This document shows, one piece after another, positions 1 to 5,101 of a stretch of 5,893 nucleotides of DNA. The notes beneath the pieces were generated by a model. The model worked only from the letters and a program-made list of their open reading frames with translations, made no database searches and had not been told where the DNA came from. Position numbers and translations under genes: made by a program. Positions within the stretch are counted from its first letter, which is position 1, and each line of letters begins with the position of its first letter. The stretch is from an uncultured Eubacteriales bacterium (GTDB lineage Bacteria > Bacillota > Clostridia > Oscillospirales > Oscillospiraceae): positions 1-5,893 of the forward strand of contig URPI01000133.1 in the NCBI GenBank assembly GCA_900549705.1, read 5' to 3'.

Positions 1-53
1 TGTCAGCCATGACGGCACTTCGGAACCGGCAGGGCTGACTGATGAGGGGTGGC
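1..53 (-). repeat. Dispersed hairpin repeat, left copy, cut by the window edge
   Basis: Read on the minus strand this begins GCCACCCCTCATCAG (53 to 39). It continues into a stem-loop whose arms are GTCAGCC and GGCTGAC (+ strand 2-8 and 33-39), and it runs off the window at position 1. The loop core at 13-28 is repeated exactly, in inverted orientation, at 172-187, and 39-53 matches 143-157 at 14 of 15 positions. On the + strand the core contains C(TTCG)G, a stable tetraloop in RNA. The sequence resembles a repeat I recall as scattered through Oscillospiraceae genomes; that recognition is from memory. The outer boundary is not visible. Confidence 0.7.
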
Positions 54-142
54 GATGGCTAAAATGTTTTAGATTTCCCCGTTGAGTGGAGGAAACCAGA
101 ACATATGCCACTTATCTAGCTGCATTTATGAACCAACCTGTT

Positions 143-236
143 GCCGCCCCTCATCAGGCTTTTTTGCCAATCGGTTCCGAAGTGCCGCTTGTCAAAAAAT
201 CCAGCTTCCCCCCGGGGGAAGCCAAGGGGAGGTTGC
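143..236 (+). repeat. Dispersed hairpin repeat, right copy, inverted relative to the left one
   Basis: It starts GCCGCCCCTCATCAG (143-157). A stem-loop follows with arms at 157-166 and 193-202 (nine of ten pairs) around the conserved core CGGTTCCGAAGTGCCG (172-187). A second hairpin comes next, GCTTCCCCC/GGGGGAAGC (204-222, one-base loop). The first stem has different bases from the left copy's stem but still pairs. Family assignment rests on resemblance to repeats known to me from Oscillospiraceae. The right boundary, near AAGGGGAGG, is a guess. Confidence 0.7.
204..222. repeat. GC-rich perfect palindrome within the right repeat copy
   Basis: GCTTCCCCC and GGGGGAAGC pair over nine bases with a single C between them. 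No T-run follows, so it is not a standard intrinsic terminator. It is best read as the second hairpin of the dispersed repeat. Confidence 0.7.
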
Positions 237-353
237 GGGAACTGACTCCATTCAACATACCCATCTGTTCCAGGAGAGGACGGACTGCTAAGAGTTCCTA
301 TCATTTACAAATTGTTTACTCATGCAATCGTCCTGACAAGGCGACATTTTTTC
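237..353. other. Intergenic stretch upstream of the LysR gene, with a weak dyad
   Basis: I see no gene here. The only structure found is a dyad ATTG-N10-CAAT at 311-328, which sits about 60-80 bases before the inferred transcription start of the LysR gene. LysR-family recognition sites are usually located there, but the usual T-N11-A symmetry does not fit exactly. The whole interval 1-405 lacks a credible coding region. Confidence 0.3.
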
Positions 354-382
354 TTGATTTTGCAGCCCCGATGGGGTATTCT
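354..382 (+). promoter_or_regulatory. Candidate promoter of the LysR-type regulator gene
   Basis: TTGATT (354-359) and TATTCT (377-382) are separated by 17 bases, each matching four of six consensus positions. The start of transcription would be near 389, leaving a leader of under 20 bases before GTG 406. The spacer contains the dyad CCCCGATGGGG (366-376). The -10 lies in an imperfect palindrome, TATTCTATAGGAATA (377-391), so binding there would block the promoter. This is a prediction from pattern only. Confidence 0.4.
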
Positions 383-405
383 ATAGGAATACAGAGAGAA
401 AGGAA

Positions 406-1353
406 GTGGCTGCCATCAACACGCAGTATTTTCGCTATGCGCTGGAGGTGGAGAAAACCGGCTCCATCACCCAGGCCGCCAACAATCTGTTCATGAGCCA
501 GCCCACCCTGAGCAAAGCCATCAAGGACATGGAGGAAACGGTTGGTTTCCCGATTTTTCGCCGCACCTCCAAGGGGGTCGTGCCCACCCACCGAGGGACG
601 GAATTTTTGGCTCACGCCCGAAAAATTGCCTCCGAGGTTCAAAAAATGGAGCAGGCCTTGCAGCGGCAGGATACATCCCACCAGCTTTTCAGCCTTGCCA
701 TTCCCAGAGTCAGCTATATCGCCCAGGCGGTGGCAGACTTTATACCCACCTTTAACCAGTGCGACAAGATGGAAATTGACATTTTGGAGGACAATTCCAT
801 CAAGGTATTAAATAGCGTTGCGGACGGACTGTTTGTGCTGGGCATCATCCGATGCCACGCAGAGGATCGGGACTATTTTCTAAAGAGCATTGCCGACAAG
901 GATTTGCAGTATGAAACCATTTGGCATGGGGACTATGTGGCACTGATGCGGGAAGACCATCCCCTGGCCCAGCAGGAGGGGTTGAGCTGCACGGATTTTC
1001 TGCCCTACATTGAGCTGGCATACGGCGATGACCATGTTCCCTACGTCCGCAACAGTGAGGCGAAGACCACCACCGGCATTGCAAAAAACAACAAGCGCAT
1101 TCTTATCTACAGCCGCAATATGCAGTTTGATTTGCTGGAGCGCAATTCCCTGGCCTACATTTGGAGCTCCGCCGTGCCGGAATCCATCCTGGAAGCCCAC
1201 CATCTGGTGCAGCGCAGATGCGCCTGCTCCCATCGATGCCAATTTGAGGACATTCTGATTTCCCGCGCCGGTTACCGGTTCAGCCGCCTTGACCGGGGGT
1301 TTATTGACCAGCTGTACTTGCAGCGCAATCAGGTTGCCTACCCGGACGAATAA
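406..1353 (+). CDS. LysR-family transcriptional regulator
   Basis: A 315-residue protein of normal length for a LysR-type regulator, a cytoplasmic DNA-binding factor that usually acts as a tetramer and responds to a small ligand. Residues about 5-66 form the winged helix-turn-helix, with the typical run GSITQAANNLFMSQPTLSKA (19-38) and the wing FRRTSKGVVPT (51-61). A linker helix (about 66-88) leads to the effector-binding domain (about 93-300). The ligand cannot be read from the sequence. GTG at 406 is the chosen start: it keeps the whole DNA-binding domain, a purine-rich AGAGAGAAAGGA (393-404) precedes it, and the next in-frame ATG (residue 30) would cut the recognition helix. The SD core sits rather close to the GTG unless GAGAG (394-398) is used. 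It is transcribed alone and ends at a strong terminator. Its target may lie left of the window, or it may regulate itself. Confidence 0.93.
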   Translation: MAAINTQYFRYALEVEKTGSITQAANNLFMSQPTLSKAIKDMEETVGFPIFRRTSKGVVPTHRGTEFLAHARKIASEVQKMEQALQRQDTSHQLFSLAIPRVSYIAQAVADFIPTFNQCDKMEIDILEDNSIKVLNSVADGLFVLGIIRCHAEDRDYFLKSIADKDLQYETIWHGDYVALMREDHPLAQQEGLSCTDFLPYIELAYGDDHVPYVRNSEAKTTTGIAKNNKRILIYSRNMQFDLLERNSLAYIWSSAVPESILEAHHLVQRRCACSHRCQFEDILISRAGYRFSRLDRGFIDQLYLQRNQVAYPDE

Positions 1354-1421
1354 GCAGTGTATTCGATATACACGGCGCTTGTATGAACGGCTTTACTTTG
1401 AAACCATTCCGAACAAGAAGC

Positions 1422-1463
1422 GGGGCACATCACTGCGTTGCGGCGTGATGTGCCCCATTTTTT
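1422..1463 (+). terminator. Intrinsic terminator of the LysR gene
   Basis: A perfect 12-bp stem, GGGGCACATCAC (1422-1433) with GTGATGTGCCCC (1445-1456), has an 11-base loop and is followed by A and six T (1458-1463). It lies 68 bases after the LysR stop. The T-run overlaps the stop codon of the convergent helicase gene (1462-1464). On the minus strand the same stem lies just past the helicase stop but is followed only by a mixed GCTTCTTGTTC, so it may stop helicase transcripts less well. Confidence 0.9.
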
Positions 1464-3762
1464 AATCTTCAAAGCGAAGGATTCCCTTTTTGATGCAATC
1501 CACCAGGCTGAACAGCTTCTCCCCCTTCCCGTTTGGGAACCGAACCCGGACGTAAGGCTCCTGAAAGCGGACAATGGTGCCCCGCCCCAAGCTCTTATGG
1601 AGGATTGTCTGCTCTGTTTCTGCCCGGCGTTTCAGTTCCTGTACATCTATTTTTTCCTTGGCAGGACGCTTCTGCTTCTTCTTTCCAGCGGTGTTTTTCT
1701 GCTCCTTTTGATAGGCATTCACCCGCGCTGAGAGCATCTCCCCCAGGCTGAGCCGCCGGACGCAGCCATCTTCAAAGGCAATCAGGCAGTGGTCTTCTCC
1801 GTTTGCAATTACGGTTCCTTTCCCATGTCGGGCGTGGAAATAGTGCTTTCCGCACAGGTTGCCATGGAGGTTGGAAAACAGGTCATCCTCCCGCCGCACC
1901 GGCCTGGGAAGGCTGCACAAAAGCTCGGACAGGAACAGCGAATCACAGCCGCCGCAGGCAAAAAGGAACAGCCGATTCTTTGCGCGGGTCATCGCCACAT
2001 AGAACAGCCGCCGCTCCTCGTAATAAAGCCGTTCCTCCTCCTCGGTTTTTGGCGGCTTGGCATCACCGGGCAGAATGCCGTCAATGACATCCAGCAGGTA
2101 CACCGTATCGTATTCCAGTCCCTTGCTGGAATGAATGGTGGACAGCAGCAGCTTTGGCTTTTGATGCTTTTGTGGCCTGGAAACCGTCTCATGCAGCCGG
2201 TTCAGGTGTTCCAAAAAAGCAGAAGGGCTGGGCTGGCGCTTGGACAGCAGCGACAAAATCGCAAATTTATTGGTGTCCAGGCCATTGTCCTCCGCATATT
2301 TGCCGTAGCCCATTCGATTCCAGATTCGTTTCAGTCCCATTTCCGCGTCATCCTCCCCCAGCATGGGGAGCATAGAGGATAAGTCAATCACCGCGTCCCG
2401 GGCGTAATCGGGCAGCTCCGACAGAGCCAACAGCTCCCGCAAAATCGGCCTGCCGGAAGCTTCGCTTTTTTTGCACGCCTCCACAGCCAGCTTTTTGGAA
2501 ATGCAGCAGCCCAGCTTGTAATAAATGCGGAGAAACAGGGTCGCATCCGTCGGGGCAGCCGCAAAATGGATGATGTCAGTGATGTCCGCCACAATACGGT
2601 GGGAGAAAAAGGCATCATCCATCTGCTTGCAGGCATAGCCGATGCCCTCCCCTTCCAGTTGGTCAATCAGCGGAAGGGCGGAGTCGTTGTTCCGGTAGAG
2701 CACCGCTGCCGGGGCATCGGCATTTCTCGCCGCTTCCGTGAGGTAGGCTATCTGGGTTTCCCTGTCCTTCGTGTAAATAATCTGCACGGCCTCGCCGCCA
2801 GGGCGGGTAGCACGGATGGTTTTATTATGGCGATAACGGTTCTTTTGGATGAGTCCATTGGCGGCATCCAGGATTTCCGGCGTGGAACGGTAGTTTTCTT
2901 CAATCAGGAGCACCCTTGCGCCGGGATAATCCGCTTCAAAATGCACCAGGGCATCGGGGTAGGCGGCGCGGAAACCGTAAATGCTCTGGTCTTCATCGCC
3001 CACCATAAAGAGATTGCCGCTCTTACCGACCAGCAGCCGGATAAGGGAATGCTGGATTTTAGAGGTATCCTGGGACTCGTCCACGCAGAGATAGCGGTAC
3101 TCATTCTGAAAGGCAGCCAGCACCTGTGGGTATTGCTCCAAAATCCGCTTGGCATACACCATCTGGTCGTCAAAGTCCATTGCCCGCCGCTGCAGCAGCT
3201 CTGCCCGGTACTGCTCGTAAATGGCGGGGAAGTTGTCAATTCCGGTTTTCAGTTTGCGGATTTCCTCGGTGGAAAGCATCTGGTTTTTCACATAGGTGAT
3301 ATTCGTTCGGATGTCCCGGAGAATGCCGGTGGTTGCATAATCCTCGTTGACCCGCTGATAGATTTCCCCCAGGAGGGACAGTATCTCCCCTTCCTCTGCC
3401 AACCGGAAGGTATTGCGGCCATAGGTCTTGCCGTAGAAGCCAATGATGCGATTGGAAAGGCTGTTGATGGTGCAAAAGGTAAGGCGGTCGGCATCCTCCC
3501 CGGGGAACTGTGCCCGGAAGCGCTGGCGCATTTCATCGGTAGCCGCCACAGTGTAGGTCATGGTGAGAATTTGAGTGGGCGCGATGCCGCAGCAATAAAC
3601 CATGTAGCCCAGGCGGGTCACCAGCACCGTGGTCTTCCCGCTGCCCGGCACTGCCAAAAGGAGCACGGCACCGTCTACCGCCAGGACGGCCTCCCTCTGA
3701 CGATCGTTGAGCCGGGAAAGATGGTCTTTTGCGAATTGTTCCGGGGTTACTGAAATACTCAT
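1462..3762 (-). CDS. UvrD/PcrA-like superfamily 1A DNA helicase with two C-terminal Tudor-like modules
   Basis: A 766-residue ATP-driven 3'-5' helicase of the UvrD/PcrA type. All core motifs are present: Q-motif LNDRQREAV (18-26), Walker A AVPGSGKTT (37-45), Ia TMTYTVAAT (67-75), Walker B-type VDESQD (227-232), motif III VGDEDQSIYGFR (254-265), motif IV EENYRS (288-293), motif V STIHSSKGLEYDTV (541-554) and motif VI RRLFYVAMTRAK (584-595), whose Arg593 is the likely finger residue. The enzyme should be active. The C-terminus carries two related modules, HGKGTVIAN... (about 642-674) and LGRGTIVRF... (about 725-755), joined by a Lys-rich linker (about 684-712). They resemble the single C-terminal Tudor-like domain of PcrA, which contacts RNA polymerase. 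The start ATG overlaps the stop of the upstream small gene (ATGA) and has no well-placed SD; GGAAAG lies about 14 bases away. Translation is therefore probably coupled. It may be the main PcrA or a paralog, so I give no symbol. Confidence 0.95.
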   Translation of the reverse strand: MSISVTPEQFAKDHLSRLNDRQREAVLAVDGAVLLLAVPGSGKTTVLVTRLGYMVYCCGIAPTQILTMTYTVAATDEMRQRFRAQFPGEDADRLTFCTINSLSNRIIGFYGKTYGRNTFRLAEEGEILSLLGEIYQRVNEDYATTGILRDIRTNITYVKNQMLSTEEIRKLKTGIDNFPAIYEQYRAELLQRRAMDFDDQMVYAKRILEQYPQVLAAFQNEYRYLCVDESQDTSKIQHSLIRLLVGKSGNLFMVGDEDQSIYGFRAAYPDALVHFEADYPGARVLLIEENYRSTPEILDAANGLIQKNRYRHNKTIRATRPGGEAVQIIYTKDRETQIAYLTEAARNADAPAAVLYRNNDSALPLIDQLEGEGIGYACKQMDDAFFSHRIVADITDIIHFAAAPTDATLFLRIYYKLGCCISKKLAVEACKKSEASGRPILRELLALSELPDYARDAVIDLSSMLPMLGEDDAEMGLKRIWNRMGYGKYAEDNGLDTNKFAILSLLSKRQPSPSAFLEHLNRLHETVSRPQKHQKPKLLLSTIHSSKGLEYDTVYLLDVIDGILPGDAKPPKTEEEERLYYEERRLFYVAMTRAKNRLFLFACGGCDSLFLSELLCSLPRPVRREDDLFSNLHGNLCGKHYFHARHGKGTVIANGEDHCLIAFEDGCVRRLSLGEMLSARVNAYQKEQKNTAGKKKQKRPAKEKIDVQELKRRAETEQTILHKSLGRGTIVRFQEPYVRVRFPNGKGEKLFSLVDCIKKGILRFED

Positions 3763-3998
3763 TGGTTCAAAATCTTTCTTTCCACAAGTTTATCCCGCAG
3801 TTCCAAAATGCCCAGCATCTCGTCCGCCACCTCCTCCATGGTTTGGGGGTGGGCATCCCGCAGGTAGCCCAGCATCTGCCGGGCGGTAAAATCCGTGTTC
3901 AGCTGCTCTCCCACCAGGCGGGCAAAGGCATCCGAAAAGCCCATTTGAAGCAGCCGGGCGGTAACATCAAGGCTCAGCCGGGTGCGTTTTGGCGGCAT
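3759..3998 (-). CDS. Small helical protein of unknown function, coupled to the helicase
   Basis: I do not recognise this 79-residue protein. It has a basic N-terminus (MPPKRTRL) and then an almost wholly helical sequence. LLQMGFSDAFARLV (16-29) resembles the first helix and Met-Gly-Phe loop of UBA-like domains. A Thr-Ala-Arg-Gln-Met segment (38-42) and an acidic helix TMEEVADEMLGIL (53-65) follow. There is no signal peptide or membrane segment. ATG 3998 is chosen because GAAGGGAGA (4013-4005) sits at good spacing. ATG 4004 lies one base from that site, and the GTG at 4028, giving 89 residues, has no SD of its own. Its stop overlaps the helicase start by four bases, which implies co-translation and suggests a helicase partner or regulator. 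No clear promoter is visible upstream on this strand, although it must lie in about 4000-4076 unless transcripts enter from farther right. Confidence 0.85.
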   Translation of the reverse strand: MPPKRTRLSLDVTARLLQMGFSDAFARLVGEQLNTDFTARQMLGYLRDAHPQTMEEVADEMLGILELRDKLVERKILNQ

Positions 3999-4028
3999 GA
4001 ACATTCTCCCTTCTTCGAGTTTTTGCAC

Positions 4029-4057
4029 TTGACAGGCAGTCTATTTTTCTGTAGAAT
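4029..4057 (+). promoter_or_regulatory. Near-consensus promoter of the tRNA-Arg gene
   Basis: A perfect -35, TTGACA (4029-4034), a 17-base spacer and TAGAAT (4052-4057, five of six) form a strong sigma-A promoter. Transcription would begin near 4064, giving a leader of about 13 bases before the mature tRNA. It lies directly behind the start region of the divergent small gene, so polymerase here could affect both directions. Confidence 0.88.
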
Positions 4058-4076
4058 AGAGGAGCTTTCAGGATAT

Positions 4077-4153
4077 GTCTCCGTAGCTCAGCTGGATAGA
4101 GCATCCGCCTCCTAAGCGGAAGGTCGCGCGTTCAAATCGCGCCGGGGATGCCA
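4077..4153 (+). tRNA. tRNA-Arg, anticodon CCU, with encoded CCA
   Basis: The cloverleaf folds completely. The acceptor is GTCTCCG (4077-4083) with CGGGGAT (4143-4149). The D arm is GCTC/GAGC (4086-4089, 4099-4102). The anticodon stem is TCCGC/GCGGA (4104-4108, 4116-4120) around CTCCTAA. The T arm is GCGCG/CGCGC (4126-4130, 4138-4142) around TTCAAAT. Anticodon CCT is at 4111-4113 and reads AGG arginine codons. The discriminator is G4150 and CCA is encoded at 4151-4153. The acceptor has two wobble pairs, G1-U72 and U4-G69, and is otherwise Watson-Crick. It is a single-gene unit with its own promoter and terminator. Confidence 0.97.
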
Positions 4154-4155
4154 TC

Positions 4156-4201
4156 AAATACCGATTTTATGCGGATTTTTCCGATAAATTCGGTATTTTT
4201 T
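4156..4201 (+). terminator. AU-rich intrinsic terminator of the tRNA gene
   Basis: AAATACCGA (4156-4164) pairs with TCGGTATTT (4190-4198). The stem continues past a T-T mismatch through TTTAT/ATAAA (4166-4170, 4184-4188), then CGG/CCG (4172-4174, 4181-4183) closes a short loop. The T-run at 4196-4201 overlaps the end of the stem. It begins two bases after the CCA, so it should release a short pre-tRNA. The next gene starts 22 bases later and needs read-through or its own start; TATTAT (4201-4206) could be a -10, but no convincing -35 goes with it. Confidence 0.8.
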
Positions 4202-4223
4202 ATTATGAACGGTGAGGTTCGCT

Positions 4224-5069
4224 ATGAAACCGGAATTTTACATTGTAATGGATCCCTGGAAAACCGAGTACGCCACAGGGGAATTGCCGGATAACGTCGT
4301 GTATGACTTTGACAAAATGGAGCGGTGTCCTTTGTGCGGAGCGCTGGTTTCCGGCGGCTACTGGCCGCGGCCACGGGAGGTGGCGCTTACGAACCGCAGA
4401 GTGCCGGACTTTTTGTATTCCTACAGCTATGAGCCCTTTCTGATTTCAGAACGGGCGTTGGCGGTGATTCGGCAGGCAGGACTCACCGGCATCCAGGATG
4501 TGCAGGAAATTGAGCACGTCCGCTTCCAGCGGAAAGGAAAAAAGGAAGTTCCCATTCCGAAATACTACTATCTTGAATTGGTGCGGAGCAAAATGACAAT
4601 CAATCACGAAAAATCGGTGATTGCCTACGGGAAATGCCGGGAGGGAGACCCCTATTCCAGAGCTTGCCCCCTGTGCCATCCGGTGCCGGGAACCTATGAT
4701 TTCCTGCGGCATCTGGAATTTCATACAGAGCAGTATGAAGGCTACGATATTTTCTTCACCTATGAGATGGGCGGGCTGGCGCTCCTTTCCCAGCGGTTTG
4801 TGGATGTCTGCCGGGAAAACGGGCTGACAAATCTGCATTTCCGCCCCGCGGCAAAGTTTCTGGAAAGGAAGCCAGATACTTTTTGGATGGGATTGAAGAC
4901 GATGAGGTTGAGGAATGACCGGGTTCTAAGACAGAATCACGACCGTTTCTTTCCCCTTTTGCACTGCAATTTTAATGCCAATTATACCCCTCAGGGTGTG
5001 CTGCTGTCAATGACGGAAACGAGAATTCCCGTGAAGAAGGATTTGACCACCGGGGAAAACGTGATATAA
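4224..5069 (+). CDS. Double-CPxC (putative zinc-binding) protein, immunity-like, 3' end probably frameshifted
   Basis: The frame encodes 281 residues from ATG 4224, chosen over GTG 4212 because GGTGAGG (4211-4217) sits six bases before it. Two Cys pairs, CPLCG (35-39) and CPLCH (148-152), could bind a metal. SERALAVIRQAGLTGIQ (75-91) and GYDIFFTYEMGG...LSQRFVDV (173-195) recall the double-CXXCG group (TIGR02269) and Imm43-type immunity proteins of toxin systems. That link is from memory and uncertain, and no toxin gene is adjacent. There is no signal peptide or membrane segment. Residues from about 213 on look foreign: all three AGG codons of the gene are there, and the next gene's promoter lies inside this part. 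One base lost near 4860 would restore an ending ARYFLDGIEDDEVEE with stop at 4916-4918, for about 231 residues. It may thus be a mutated gene with a wrong tail. Confidence 0.82.
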   Translation: MKPEFYIVMDPWKTEYATGELPDNVVYDFDKMERCPLCGALVSGGYWPRPREVALTNRRVPDFLYSYSYEPFLISERALAVIRQAGLTGIQDVQEIEHVRFQRKGKKEVPIPKYYYLELVRSKMTINHEKSVIAYGKCREGDPYSRACPLCHPVPGTYDFLRHLEFHTEQYEGYDIFFTYEMGGLALLSQRFVDVCRENGLTNLHFRPAAKFLERKPDTFWMGLKTMRLRNDRVLRQNHDRFFPLLHCNFNANYTPQGVLLSMTETRIPVKKDLTTGENVI

Positions 5070-5070
5070 T
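5043..5070 (+). promoter_or_regulatory. Promoter of the aminopeptidase P gene
   Basis: TTGACC (5043-5048, five of six) and a perfect TATAAT (5065-5070) lie 16 bases apart. Transcription would begin near 5077, leaving a leader of about 25 bases that carries the ribosome site. The -10 overlaps the last codons and the TAA (5067-5069) of the preceding open frame, so the peptidase can be expressed independently of it. Confidence 0.85.
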
Positions 5071-5086
5071 AGGGACATCTGACAAA

Positions 5087-5092
5087 AAGGAG
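5087..5092 (+). promoter_or_regulatory. Ribosome binding site of the aminopeptidase P gene
   Basis: AAGGAG lies nine bases before ATG 5102, a full-strength Shine-Dalgarno match that fixes the start of the peptidase. Confidence 0.9.
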
Positions 5093-5101
5093 CGATATTC
5101 C

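Noticed and set aside
59..72. CTAAAATGTTTTAG dyad as a terminator of a gene left of the window
   Set aside because: The stem is A/T-rich with a two-base centre and is followed by ATTTCCCC rather than a T-run.
1..236. CRISPR array
   Set aside because: Only two copies exist, in inverted rather than direct orientation, with no regular spacers and no cas genes.
86..496. 136-codon frame running from the repeat region into the LysR gene
   Set aside because: It crosses both hairpins of the repeat, the LysR promoter and the LysR DNA-binding region in another frame. The product looks like random translation, rich in Pro and Arg.
1789..2382. 197-codon + strand frame opposite the helicase
   Set aside because: Also antisense to conserved helicase sequence, including motifs V and VI. 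No ribosome site or domain supports it.
2566..3753. Long open frame (395 codons) on the + strand opposite the helicase
   Set aside because: It lies wholly antisense to a helicase with all motifs intact. The protein has no recognisable domain, and open antisense frames are expected in GC-rich coding DNA.
3729..4115. 128-codon + strand frame reaching into the tRNA
   Set aside because: It overlaps the small gene, the tRNA promoter and the tRNA itself, so it is not a gene.
4124..4153. tRNA 3' end as a phage-type attachment site
   Set aside because: I see no second copy of the tRNA 3' end in the window and no integrase gene, so an att site cannot be supported.
4850..4870. Programmed -1 frameshift in the double-CPxC gene
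   Set aside because: No canonical slippery heptamer is in register here and no clear downstream stimulatory hairpin is seen, so mutation or sequencing error is simpler.
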